DNA of 64,000 nucleotides. It comes from Streptomyces sp. NBC_00704 (lineage in GTDB: Bacteria; Actinomycetota; Actinomycetes; Streptomycetales; Streptomycetaceae). Under the pieces are notes generated by a model, which ran no database searches, was not told the origin of the DNA, and saw nothing but the letters and a program-made list of their open reading frames with translations. Shown here piece after piece: positions 44,060 through 52,565 of this stretch. Position 1 is the stretch's first letter. The number at the start of each line of letters is the position of its first letter. Where the stretch lies: contig NZ_CP109000.1 in NCBI RefSeq assembly GCF_036226605.1, forward strand, positions 62,001-126,000. The letters run 5' to 3'. The position numbers and the translations under genes are program-made.

Positions 44060-44974
44060 ATGAAGGCCATCGTCTTCGACGCGTTCGGCGGTACCGAGGT
44101 CCTGCACGAGGCGCAGATCGACGTTCCCCAGCCCGGCTCCGGCCAGGTCCGCGTGCGCGTACGGGCCGTCGGCGTCAACCCGGTGGACGGCAAGATCCGC
44201 TCCGGCGCCATGCAGGCCATCTTCCCCACCACGCTGCCCGCCGTCCCCGGCGGCGAGATCGCGGGTGTCGTCGACGCCGTCGGTGAGGGCGTCGACCACC
44301 TCAAGGCGGGCGACGAGGTCCTGGGCTGGTCGGACACCGGCTCCTACGCCCAGTACGCCCTTGCCTCCGCAGCCGTCCTCGCTCCCAAGCCGGCCGGGCT
44401 GGACTGGACGCACGCCGCCGTCCTGCCGGTGGCGAGCGACGGCGCCGAACGTGTGCTGGACCTGCTCGGCGTCACCTCCGGTGAAACCCTGCTGATCCAC
44501 GGAGCGTCCGGCGCACTCGGCACCATCGCCGTCCAGCTCGCCGTCGCACGCGGCGCCCGCGTCATCGGCACCGCCTCGGCCGCGAACCAGGAGTACGTCA
44601 CCTCGCTCGGCGCGACCGCGCTGGTCTACGGCGACAACCTGGTCCAGCGGGTCCGCGAACTCGCCCCCCGAGGCGTCGACGCCGTCTTCGACGCCGCGGG
44701 CAAGGGTGCACTGGAGGACTCCATCACCCTGCGCGGCGGCACCGACCGCATCGTCACCACCGCCGACTTCCGCGCCCGCGAACTCGGCGTCGTCTTCGCG
44801 GAGGGCCCACAGCGCCGCTCCGCCGCGCGACTGGCCGAGCTGGCCCGCAAGGTCGCCGACGGCACACTGGTGACCACGATCAGCGCCGCCTATCCGCTGG
44901 CCGACGCCGCCAAGGCGCAGCAGGCCAGCGACGCCGGCCACAACCGCGGCAAGATCGTCCTCACCGTCGGCTGA
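44060..44974 (+). CDS. MDR-family NADPH:quinone oxidoreductase-like protein, paralogue
   Basis: A 304-residue zinc-free MDR enzyme closely similar to the protein encoded at 36760: MKAIVFDAFGGTEVLHEAQI, VNPVDGKIRSGAMQAIFPTT, HGASGALGTIAVQLAVARGA and KGALEDSITLRGGTDRIVTT. It should reduce quinones or enones with NADPH in the cytoplasm. AGGAG lies upstream of ATG 44060 (GTG 44057 is adjacent). Unlike its paralogue it has no Old Yellow Enzyme or regulator gene after it. The shared promoter palindrome suggests duplication with the control region. Confidence 0.9.
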   Translation: MKAIVFDAFGGTEVLHEAQIDVPQPGSGQVRVRVRAVGVNPVDGKIRSGAMQAIFPTTLPAVPGGEIAGVVDAVGEGVDHLKAGDEVLGWSDTGSYAQYALASAAVLAPKPAGLDWTHAAVLPVASDGAERVLDLLGVTSGETLLIHGASGALGTIAVQLAVARGARVIGTASAANQEYVTSLGATALVYGDNLVQRVRELAPRGVDAVFDAAGKGALEDSITLRGGTDRIVTTADFRARELGVVFAEGPQRRSAARLAELARKVADGTLVTTISAAYPLADAAKAQQASDAGHNRGKIVLTVG

Positions 44975-45319
44975 CCGGTCGCCCTCGACCTCCGGGCCAG
45001 GGAGCGACACCATGCCCGACCCCACCGCGTCGCAACCGCCGAGCACCGTCCGCGACGGACGCCCGAGCTGTTCGTCGCGTGCGCGCACACCGTGGGGACC
45101 CCGGCAAGGAGCAGAGCCGGCAGGCACCCGCCGGGTGACCGCGAACCAGCCCGTCGGGCCTCAGCGGTGTGCGCAGCTGCCCGGCGCGTCCGACCCCCCG
45201 GCGTCCGGTCATCCGTCCTTTGGCCCGGTCGGGCCCGGTACGCGGCTCACGGTCCGGTCCGGTCCGGTCCGGTCCGGTCCGGTGGGCCGCGGATCGCTTG
45301 CCGCCGTCGTTCGACGCCC
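44975..45319. other. gap after the second MDR gene
   Basis: About 345 bases without a supportable gene. The beginning of an ATG frame at 45012 looks like the start of a protein but quickly becomes low-complexity. It includes the GGTCC pentamer run. Confidence 0.35.
45251..45283. repeat. GGTCC pentamer tandem repeat
   Basis: Six exact copies of GGTCC in a row (45251-45280) followed by GGT. It lies between converging genes and is probably a slippage-generated microsatellite that varies between strains. Confidence 0.85.
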
Positions 45320-45661
45320 TCACTTCTCGGGGTCGTGGCCCCAGTTCATGAGGGAGTAGCGCCAGCGGGTGGCGGTGACGTCTCCGGCGGGCCGCTGCGC
45401 GACGTGGCGGTGGACGTAGCCGACGACCTTGCGCATGTGCGCGAGGTCGTCGTCGGTGAGGTCCGCTTTCCGGGTGCGCAGGAGTCCGACGATGCGGCGT
45501 CCGGAGGAGTGTCCGACGCTTTCACCGCCGTCGCTCTGCCCTACGCTCGCGGACTCGTCGGTCGCCAGCCACTTCTCCAGCTCACCGGCGGTCATGTTGA
45601 CGGCCTCATGGAACTCGCGGACCGTACCGTCACGGTCGTCCTTGCGCTCGCCGCCGGCCAT
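45320..45661 (-). CDS. DUF3140 protein
   Basis: A 113-residue protein of the DUF3140 type: REFHEAVNMTAGELEKWLAT, then SDGGESVGHSSGRRIVGLLR and LTDDDLAHMRKVVGYVHRHV, ending RYSLMNWGHDP. Such proteins are annotated as DNA-binding only by weak evidence. The start ATG 45661 overlaps the stop of the DUF2945 gene (ATGA), so the two are made together, a pairing frequent in actinomycetes. Function unknown. Confidence 0.83.
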   Translation of the reverse strand: MAGGERKDDRDGTVREFHEAVNMTAGELEKWLATDESASVGQSDGGESVGHSSGRRIVGLLRTRKADLTDDDLAHMRKVVGYVHRHVAQRPAGDVTATRWRYSLMNWGHDPEK

Positions 45662-45888
45662 CAGGAGCGACGGCCCTTCTTGCGCAGCGCACCGGGCTTG
45701 TGCACGGCCGAGCGGCCGGACTTGTCGCTCTCGACCTCGTACTGCGGCTCCTCGGGCGACGCGTCGACGGTACGGCCCGCGGCCTCCGTGCGACCGGTGA
45801 TCTTCTTCTTGATCTTTCCGGTGACGTTCTGGCCGTGGCTTCTCCACGTCACCTCGTCGCCTTTGCTCAGGTCGTCCTTCTCGGGCAT
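45661..45888 (-). CDS. DUF2945 (hypervirulence-associated TUDOR-like) protein
   Basis: A 75-residue small basic protein: KGDEVTWRSHGQNVTGKIKK, a Thr-rich turn, then PQYEVESDKSGRSAVHKPGA. This is the DUF2945 fold, a small SH3/Tudor-like barrel. GAGGAGG precedes ATG 45888. It is the first gene of a two-gene unit with DUF3140, coupled by a four-base overlap. Its partner molecule and role are unknown. Confidence 0.85.
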   Translation of the reverse strand: MPEKDDLSKGDEVTWRSHGQNVTGKIKKKITGRTEAAGRTVDASPEEPQYEVESDKSGRSAVHKPGALRKKGRRS

Positions 45889-46262
45889 GGCGTCCTCCTC
45901 GCAAGGGATGCCGACGGCGCTCGGGCACGGACAGGGGGTGCCCGCAGGGCGACCGTCCGGCGATGTCCTGGTCCCCAGACTCGCGCCGACGCCCTCTTCC
46001 CGCATCTGCGGACGGCCGAGGTGGGATGGGGCGGGGTAGGGCTGCGGTCGTCGGGAGACCGGCTGCGTCCCCGTCATGCCGGGCGCGCGACACGACCGGG
46101 CCCCGGCGGACCCGGTCGACGGCCACCCTTCCGGCGCGGGCCGCGGATTGCCGTCGCCTTCCCGGGTTGGCATGTCCCGACCATCGGCTAGTTTTGACGT
46201 CGGCGGTGCGGAGCAACTCCGCACGCACGGCGGCGGGTTTCCCGCCGAAGGGGGAGAAGACC
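45889..46262. other. divergent promoter region, no gene
   Basis: About 370 bases between the divergent DUF2945 and NlpC/P60 genes. The part around 46180-46200 is slightly AT-richer (TAGTTTTGACG) and probably contains the NlpC/P60 promoter. No coding sequence is supported. Confidence 0.35.
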
Positions 46263-47804
46263 ATGAACGGACATTTGCGCGCCGGGCCGGCCTGGCCGGG
46301 GCTGCTTCGGTCGCTGCTGGCCTGCGCGTTGCTGGCCCTGGGACTGGCGGTCCTGCCCGCGGCCCCCGCGCACGCCGCGGGCGACTGCCGGGCGTACGGG
46401 GAGACCAGCGTCCAGGGGGCGCTCGCCGTGAAAGCGGCCTGCGACGAGGTGGCGGCCGGCACCATGTACTCGTGGGGAGGCGGACACGGTCCCGTCCCCG
46501 GCAAGACGCACGGAACCCCCGACGGCGGCGGTGACGAGGCGTGGAACGACGGCAATGTCGTCGGCTTCGACTGCTCGGGCCTGACCCGCTGGGCATGGTC
46601 GGTGGCCACCGGACGCGACGTCCTCGGTCCCGGAACGACGTCCGACGTGTTCGACCGCTACTGGCCGGTCCGCTTCGGGGGCAGCGACGGCACCGCCCAC
46701 CTCAAGCCCGGCGACGTGCTGTTCTGGAAGGCCAGCCGGGTCCTCGTGTGGATGAGCACCACCCACACCGCGATCTACCTCGGCGACGGGAAGATCGTGG
46801 AAGCGGCGGAGTCCCAGCACCCGCTCCAGGTCGCCGACTTCAGCTCGCACTCCAGCAGCATCTACGTCGGAGCGATCAGGCCGAGCGAGAGCTCGGACTC
46901 GGCCACGCCGGACAACTCAGGCCTTCCCGGCCAGCTCTTCAGCACGTGGGGCGAATGGGTCCGGGCCGGGAACGAGCCGCGTCGGGGATCGACGGTGCAG
47001 CACACCTTCCCGGGCCCGACCCAGGTGAAGATCTCCTGCCAGATCCACGGCGAGTCCGTCACCGCCGAGGGGATCACGAACGACCTGTGGTCCTATCTGC
47101 CCGGGTACGACGCCTGGATCACCAACATCTACGTGCGTGGGCCGGCCGCGCTGCCCGGCGTGCCCGACTGCCTGAGTGGAGGCCCGGTCGGCGGGGGCGG
47201 CTCCAACGGGCAGTTCACCACCTGGGGCGACGGAGTGAACGTGCGGTCCCAGCCCACGCTCGCCGCCGCCGTGCGTCAGACGATCGGCGGCGAGACCACG
47301 GTTCGCGTCTCCTGCCAGCAGCACGGCGACACCGTCAACGCGGAGGGCCTGGTCAACACGGTCTGGTCCTACCTGCCCGACTACAACGGCTGGATCACCA
47401 ACATCTACCTCAAGGGCCCGGCGGTACTGCCGGGAATTCCCGACTGCGCCGGCGGCGCGCTCGGCGGAGGCACCACCACCGCGGGCTGCACCGACGGGGG
47501 CGCTCCCGACGGCACGGGCGCCCGCTCACCGCGCTCGGTGTCGATCGCGGGCCGGCTGATCGAACTGCGCTACAGCGACACCACCGAGTGCGCCTGGGGA
47601 CGGATCACCGGCGGCACGTCCGGCGACGAGGTGTGGGTCGACCGCAGCCTCACCGGCGGGCAGTCCTGGGACCAGCTCGGCTTCACCAAGATCACGGGCG
47701 GTTCGGACGTGTTCACCACCGAATGGAACGACCACAACGTGGTCATGCGGGCCTGCGGCAGCCCGGGAGACAGCGACACCGTCGTCTGCACCGACTGGTT
47801 CTGA
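46263..47804 (+). CDS. secreted NlpC/P60-like peptidoglycan hydrolase with SH3-like and DUF2690 domains
   Basis: A 513-residue exported protein. The signal peptide ends at AHA-A near residue 39. The NlpC/P60 domain holds catalytic Cys104 (VVGFDCSGLTRWAW) and His168 (STTHTAIYLGDGKI). Two related ~85-residue modules follow (FSTWGEWVRAGNEPRRGSTV and FTTWGDGVNVRSQPTLAAAV, each ending YLPxYxxWITNIYxxGPA), which are SH3_3-like wall-binding repeats. The end is a DUF2690 domain (IELRYSDTTECAWGRITGG). GGGGGAG precedes ATG 46263. It probably cleaves peptide bonds in the wall during growth or differentiation. A stem-loop with heptamer repeats follows. Confidence 0.88.
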   Translation: MNGHLRAGPAWPGLLRSLLACALLALGLAVLPAAPAHAAGDCRAYGETSVQGALAVKAACDEVAAGTMYSWGGGHGPVPGKTHGTPDGGGDEAWNDGNVVGFDCSGLTRWAWSVATGRDVLGPGTTSDVFDRYWPVRFGGSDGTAHLKPGDVLFWKASRVLVWMSTTHTAIYLGDGKIVEAAESQHPLQVADFSSHSSSIYVGAIRPSESSDSATPDNSGLPGQLFSTWGEWVRAGNEPRRGSTVQHTFPGPTQVKISCQIHGESVTAEGITNDLWSYLPGYDAWITNIYVRGPAALPGVPDCLSGGPVGGGGSNGQFTTWGDGVNVRSQPTLAAAVRQTIGGETTVRVSCQQHGDTVNAEGLVNTVWSYLPDYNGWITNIYLKGPAVLPGIPDCAGGALGGGTTTAGCTDGGAPDGTGARSPRSVSIAGRLIELRYSDTTECAWGRITGGTSGDEVWVDRSLTGGQSWDQLGFTKITGGSDVFTTEWNDHNVVMRACGSPGDSDTVVCTDWF

Positions 47805-47831
47805 CCCACCGGCAGCAGTAGACGACACCCA

Positions 47832-47898
47832 GCGGACCGCCGGCATCGAGGCCGAAGGCCGAAGGCCGAAGGCCGAAGGCCAACCATCGGCGGTCCGC
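47832..47898 (+). terminator. stem-loop after NlpC/P60 gene with heptamer repeats in the loop
   Basis: GCGGACCGCCG (47832-47842) pairs exactly with CGGCGGTCCGC (47888-47898). The 45-base loop contains four exact copies of GAAGGCC at 47854-47881 plus a partial copy before them. It starts 28 bases after the stop codon and is the likely transcript end. Confidence 0.6.
47854..47881. repeat. GAAGGCC x4 tandem repeat
   Basis: Four perfect copies of a 7-base unit inside the loop of the hairpin described for 47832-47898, preceded by GAGGCC. The copy number could vary between strains without disturbing the stem. Confidence 0.85.
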
Positions 47899-47993
47899 CT
47901 GCCACTCCGCCCTCCCCGCAGGCGCAGCGGAACCACAGCCCGTTGCGAGGATTTCGACACCGGTCTCGGGCCTTGCGGGCATGATGGCTGCTC

Positions 47994-48425
47994 ATGGACG
48001 AGATTTCCGAGCTGGTCGGCCTGCTGGGCTTGGAGCCGCATGTCGAAGGCGGATGGTTCCGGCAGACCTGGCGGACCGGACCCACGGCGGTCCCGGACGG
48101 CTACGCGGGACCCCGCGCCTTCGCCACCGGCATCTACTTCCTCCTGCACCCCGGCGAAGTCTCCCGTTGGCACCGGGTGCGGTCGGACGAACTGTGGCTG
48201 TGGCACCGGGGCGGCCCGCTGACCCTGCGACTCGGCGGAAACGCGGCCGCTCCGCAGGAGGCGACCGTCGCGTCGCTGGGCCCGGACGTCGCAAGCGGGC
48301 AGCAACCGCAGCTCCTCGTGCCCGCCGGGGTCTGGCAGACCGCACAACCAGCCGCTGACGAGCCGGTCCTGGTGTCCTGCATCGTCGCTCCGGGATTCGA
48401 GTACCAGGACTTCGAGATGCTGTGA
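47994..48425 (+). CDS. DUF985-type cupin
   Basis: A 143-residue small beta-barrel of the cupin superfamily (Cupin_5/DUF985): LVGLLGLEPHVEGGWFRQTW, FATGIYFLLHPGEVSRWHRV, DELWLWHRGGPLTLRLGGN and a terminal CIVAPGFEYQDFEML. His and Glu in SRWHRVRSDELW are the usual metal-site positions. The enzymatic role of the family is not defined. No strong ribosome binding site is seen before ATG 47994. Confidence 0.85.
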   Translation: MDEISELVGLLGLEPHVEGGWFRQTWRTGPTAVPDGYAGPRAFATGIYFLLHPGEVSRWHRVRSDELWLWHRGGPLTLRLGGNAAAPQEATVASLGPDVASGQQPQLLVPAGVWQTAQPAADEPVLVSCIVAPGFEYQDFEML

Positions 48426-48626
48426 CGCCACGGCCCTGACTCCCCGAGGCTCGCAACACCACGAACGCCCGCCGTCCCCCCGACGGCCTCGGCGCCCACC
48501 TATTGGCCAGCGAAACGATGCCCGTGAAACGCTTTGCTTGATCGATCCGACCGCGTCCACGGTTCGACGGTGCCGGAGTCGGCGTGCGGCGAACGGCGCC
48601 TGGAGCGGGGGCGGGAGGCGGTCGTC

Positions 48627-48995
48627 GTGGGTGTGTTCGTCCGGATCAGGGGCTGGCTGGAGTGCGACGACCTCCAGCTCGTCCAGGTCAAGAAGATCGT
48701 CGAGGCAGACGATCCCGATCGGACGTACAGCGGTGGCTGGGCCTTTCCCGCCAGGCAGTACAACTTCACCAACTGGGTCTTCTTCGGGGCGGAGATGCGT
48801 GCGCCGTCCGTCGACTGGCTCCTGGAGCGCCTGCACCGTGTGGCAGGGCTTCCGGCTTCTGACGCCGACGGTGACCTGATCACCGGGTCGTTCCTCGTCA
48901 GCCACGAGTGCGACGGCATGAGCGAGTGGCGAATCCACGACGGGACCGTGTCGATCGGCGCTCCGAGCGGGGCCTGTCAGTTCCTGGACGAATAG
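48627..48995 (+). CDS. hypothetical protein
   Basis: A 122-residue soluble protein starting at GTG 48627 with GGGAGG upstream: VGVFVRIRGWLECDDLQLVQ, GGWAFPARQYNFTNWVFFGA, then VDWLLERLHRVAGLPASDAD and ITGSFLVSHECDGMSEWRIH. Alternating strands and a Trp-rich core suggest a small alpha/beta fold of the kind often found as orphan or immunity-like proteins in Streptomyces. No family recognised. Confidence 0.6.
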   Translation: MGVFVRIRGWLECDDLQLVQVKKIVEADDPDRTYSGGWAFPARQYNFTNWVFFGAEMRAPSVDWLLERLHRVAGLPASDADGDLITGSFLVSHECDGMSEWRIHDGTVSIGAPSGACQFLDE

Positions 48996-49158
48996 GGCGG
49001 GTCGGAAAGCCCTCGGTCAAGTGCGGTCTCCGTCGAGATCTCACCGGCTTTCCCGCCGCCGGGGCGGCTCCGGGGCCCGTCAGCGGCGGCTCCCGCCGTC
49101 CGGCCGGGACCGCACGGCGCGCGTGCGGCCCGGTGTGTGGGGTGGGCGGCGGTGGCGG

Positions 49159-50178
49159 TCAGCTGGATTCGCGTACGACGAGGCGGCAGGGCACGGTGTG
49201 CAGGCCCGGTTCCGGGTGGGAGCCGATGGCGTCCAGCAACCGCAGGGCGGCCTGCCGGCCGATCTCGGTGAGGTCGGTGTCGATGGTGGTGAGGGGCGGT
49301 CGGCAGGCCAGGGCCATGACGTCCCAGTTGTCGTAGCCCACGATGGCGATCCGGCCGGGCACGTCCAGGCCGTGCTCGCGCAGGGTGTCGGCGACGCCCC
49401 TGGCGATCTGGTCGTTGCCGCAGAAGAAGGCGTCCGTGTCCGGTGCCGTGCGCAGGACCGCCTCGGCGGCGCGGCGCCCCCATGCCTCGCTCCACTCGCC
49501 GAAGTGGACACGGCCGGAGGAGAGTGCGAGCGAGGCGCGTTCGAGCAGTTCGACGGTGTGGCGGGCGCGGTCGCGGGCGGCCGCGTGGTGTGCCGGGCCG
49601 GTGATGTGCGCGATCCGTGTGCGGCCGGTGGCCAGCAGATGCTCGACGGCCAGCCGGGCCCCGCTCAGGTCGTCGGAGACGACGGAGATGTCGTCCGGGT
49701 CGGTGGACGGCGAGAGGGCGTAGACCGTCGGGACCGGATCGATGCCGGTGAGGGGCGGCCTCGGGTCGGTGCGCCGGCCGGTCACGATGATGCCGTCGAC
49801 CCGCCGGTCCGTGAGGTTGCGCAGGTGGTGCTCCTCGCGGATCGCGTCGCCGCGGGTGTCGCACAGGAGCACGGAGATCTTCCCGGCGCCGAGCGCGTCC
49901 TCGGCGCCGAGGAGCACCGGGGTGCTGAACCGGCCGATGCCGTCGGTGGTCATCAGCCCCACGGTCCAGCTGCGGCCGGTGTGCAGGCTCTGCGCATGCT
50001 GGTTGGGGCGGAAGTCGAGCGCCTTGACGGCGGCCAGCACACGCTGCCGTGTCTCGGGCCGCATCCTGCCGTTGCCGTTCAGCGCTTTGGAGGCCGTTCC
50101 GAGGCTGACGCCGGCCAGCTGGGCGACGTCGGCGAGCTTCGCCCGCCCGGCTGGAGGAGACTCTGGAACGGCGGTCAC
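49159..50178 (-). CDS. LacI-family repressor of the arabinoside locus
   Basis: A 339-residue LacI/GalR regulator. The N-terminal helix-turn-helix and hinge read AKLADVAQLAGVSLGTASKA and RQRVLAAVKALDFRPNQHAQ. The periplasmic-binding-like sensor follows, with WTVGLMTTDGIGRFSTPVLL, GIIVTGRRTDPRPP, DAFFCGNDQIARGVADTLRE and IAIVGYDNWDVMALACRPPL. GTG 50178 has AAGGA upstream. It is divergent from GH127 and the ABC importer and should repress them until an arabino-oligosaccharide binds. Confidence 0.92.
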   Translation of the reverse strand: MTAVPESPPAGRAKLADVAQLAGVSLGTASKALNGNGRMRPETRQRVLAAVKALDFRPNQHAQSLHTGRSWTVGLMTTDGIGRFSTPVLLGAEDALGAGKISVLLCDTRGDAIREEHHLRNLTDRRVDGIIVTGRRTDPRPPLTGIDPVPTVYALSPSTDPDDISVVSDDLSGARLAVEHLLATGRTRIAHITGPAHHAAARDRARHTVELLERASLALSSGRVHFGEWSEAWGRRAAEAVLRTAPDTDAFFCGNDQIARGVADTLREHGLDVPGRIAIVGYDNWDVMALACRPPLTTIDTDLTEIGRQAALRLLDAIGSHPEPGLHTVPCRLVVRESS

Positions 50179-50281
50179 GCGCAATCCTTTTCCTAGATGA
50201 CGTCGGGGCGCACATAGTGGCACTGTTCGCGCCCCCTGAACAGCCCTGACGGGGAAACAGCAAATACTTGGCGCAGCCCCC

Positions 50282-50330
50282 TTGACTCACACCCGTCCGC
50301 TCCTTACGTTTCCGGCAGAAAAACGATTTC
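50282..50330 (+). promoter_or_regulatory. promoter and candidate LacI operator of the GH127 operon
   Basis: TTGACT at 50282-50287 and TACGTT at 50305-50310 with a 17-base spacer form a good sigma-70-type promoter upstream of GH127. Just downstream, GAAA-N5-TTTC at 50318-50330 is a dyad with CG near its centre, as in many LacI-type operators. The promoter is fairly clear; the operator is a guess. Confidence 0.45.
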
Positions 50331-50437
50331 CCAAGTGGGTCCGAGAGGCGAACACCGCCCGCCCGGTCTGCCCGGGACGCCACGACACCCCCGTGAGCCG
50401 GCCCCGCCCGCTTCCCCCTCTACCTCTTCGGAGAGCC

Positions 50438-52453
50438 ATGCCCCGCCCACGTTCAGCTGTGCCCTCCTTCCCGTCCTCGGCCTCGGCCGACGCGGGCAGA
50501 GGCCCCACGGGTCCGGTCCGCCTCGGTCCGGGCGCCAAGGCCGCGCTGGTCCCCGCCACCGCCGTGGTGCGTGCCGGTTTCTGGGACACCCGGCGCGAGG
50601 TGAACGCGCACACCTCCATCCCGCAGGGTCCGGGGCTGCTGGAGTCGGCGGGCAACCTGCGCAACCTGCGGATCGTCGCGGGCGTCGCCGAGGGTGAGTT
50701 CCAGGGCGCCTACCCGTTCGTGGACTCGGACGTCTACAAGTGGCTGGAGGCCGCCTCCTGGCAGCTCGCCCGGCAGACGGCCGGGGACGACAGCCCTCTC
50801 GCCGCCGACGTGGAGCGGATCGTCTCCCTGGTCGCCGGCGCCCAGCAGCCCGACGGCTACCTCAACACCTGGTTCCAGCTGCTCAAGGGCGGCGAGCGGT
50901 ACCAGGACCTGCGCTGGGGGCACGAGCTGTACTGCGCGGGGCATCTGATCCAGGCCGCGGTGGCGCACCACCGGGCCACCGGACGGCCCGAACTCCTCGA
51001 TGTGGCGGTGAAGTTCGCCGACCACATCGACTCGGTCTTCGGTCTGCCGGGCAGCGGCAGGCCCGTCGACGGCGTCGACGGGCACCCCGAGGTGGAGACC
51101 GCTCTGGTCGAGCTGTACCGGGAGACCGGCGAGCGCCGCTACCTCGACCTGGCCGGCTACTTCGTCGACCGCTACGGCCACGGGCTGCTCGGCGGCGAGG
51201 CCTACTGCCAGGACCGCGTCCCGCTGCGCCAGGCCACCACGGTGGAAGGACACGCCGTACGCCAGCTGTACCTGCTGGCCGCCGCCACCGACCTGGCGAC
51301 CGAAACGCAGGACGCGGAACTGCGCGCCGCCGCGGAACGGCTGTGGGCCGCGATGACCGCCACCAAGACGCATGTGACCGGCGGGCTGGGCGCGCACCAC
51401 GACGAGGAGGACTTCGGCGACCCCTACGAGTTGCCCAACGAGCGCGCCTACTGCGAGACCTGCGCGGCCATCGCCTCGATCCAGTGGAGCTGGCGCATGG
51501 CCCTGCTCACCGGTGGGGCCCGCTACTCCGACCTCGTCGAACGCACCCTGTTCAACGGCTTCCTGGCCGGAGTCTCCCTGGACGGCGAGCACTGGCTGTA
51601 CGTCAACCCGCTCCAAGTCCGCGACGGTCACACCGACCCCGGCGGCGACCAGTCGGCCCGCCGCACGCGCTGGTTCCGCTGCGCCTGCTGCCCGCCCAAC
51701 GTCATGCGCCTCCTCGCCTCCCTGGAGCACTACCTCGCCACCAGCGACGACGGCGGCCTGCAGATCCACCAGTACGCCACCGGCCGCTACACCAGCGACC
51801 TCGGCGGGACCCCCCTCTCGGTGAGCGCCGAGACCGACTACCCCTGGCAGGGCGTGATCGCCCTGACTGTCGAGGAGACCCCCGCCGACCGTCCCTGGAC
51901 CCTCTCGCTGCGTGTCCCGCAGTGGTGCCGCGCCTTCCGGGTCCGCTGCGGGGAGACGGCGTACGACCAGAGCGACGCGCCCGTCACCGACGGCTGGCTG
52001 CGGCTGGAGCGCGTCTGGGCGCCCGGTGACCGGGTCGTGCTCGAACTCGCCCTGGAGCCCCGTCTCACGGCCGCCGACCCCCGGGTGGACGCCGTGCGCG
52101 GCTGTGTGGCGATCGAGCGCGGACCGCTGGTGTACTGCCTGGAAGGAGTCGACCACCCCGGCGGCGGCCTGGACGACATCGTCCTCGACCCCACCCGTCC
52201 CCTCACGGTGGAGCACCGCCCCGACCTGCTCGGCGGGGTCACCACCGTCGTCGCCGAGGGGCGCCGCCGGGACATCCCCGACGCCGGCTGGTGGCCGTAC
52301 CGGGCCGCCGGGCCGGCCGGCGGCCCGCCCACCGACGGGCCGCCCACCGACGCCGCACCGGCCGACGCGTCCCTCCGGCTGACCGCCGTCCCTTACTACG
52401 CCTGGGCCAACCGCCAGGACGGCAGCATGCGCATCTGGCTGCCCACCTCCTGA
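50438..52453 (+). CDS. GH127 beta-L-arabinofuranosidase
   Basis: A 671-residue cytoplasmic (alpha/alpha)6-barrel enzyme releasing beta-L-arabinofuranose from beta-1,2-arabinobiosides, as found on hydroxyproline-rich glycoproteins. FVDSDVYKWLEAASWQLARQ and QQPDGYLNTWFQLL start the barrel. The zinc/cysteine site characteristic of the family is present: E340 and C342 in AYCETCAA, C417 and C418 in FRCACCPPN; a candidate acid/base Glu lies in DEEDFGDPYELPNE. No signal peptide. GGAGAG precedes ATG 50438. It is first in a plus-strand series with an ABC sugar importer and a secreted hydrolase. Confidence 0.94.
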   Translation: MPRPRSAVPSFPSSASADAGRGPTGPVRLGPGAKAALVPATAVVRAGFWDTRREVNAHTSIPQGPGLLESAGNLRNLRIVAGVAEGEFQGAYPFVDSDVYKWLEAASWQLARQTAGDDSPLAADVERIVSLVAGAQQPDGYLNTWFQLLKGGERYQDLRWGHELYCAGHLIQAAVAHHRATGRPELLDVAVKFADHIDSVFGLPGSGRPVDGVDGHPEVETALVELYRETGERRYLDLAGYFVDRYGHGLLGGEAYCQDRVPLRQATTVEGHAVRQLYLLAAATDLATETQDAELRAAAERLWAAMTATKTHVTGGLGAHHDEEDFGDPYELPNERAYCETCAAIASIQWSWRMALLTGGARYSDLVERTLFNGFLAGVSLDGEHWLYVNPLQVRDGHTDPGGDQSARRTRWFRCACCPPNVMRLLASLEHYLATSDDGGLQIHQYATGRYTSDLGGTPLSVSAETDYPWQGVIALTVEETPADRPWTLSLRVPQWCRAFRVRCGETAYDQSDAPVTDGWLRLERVWAPGDRVVLELALEPRLTAADPRVDAVRGCVAIERGPLVYCLEGVDHPGGGLDDIVLDPTRPLTVEHRPDLLGGVTTVVAEGRRRDIPDAGWWPYRAAGPAGGPPTDGPPTDAAPADASLRLTAVPYYAWANRQDGSMRIWLPTS

Positions 52454-52565
52454 GCACTCCCTTCCCCGCAGACTCCCCGCACCCTCCCCGTCCCGTCCCC
52501 CTTCGGTCTTCCCTGCTTCTTCCGACTGCTCCCCGCGAGCCGCACCACAAGACAACGAGGTCACC

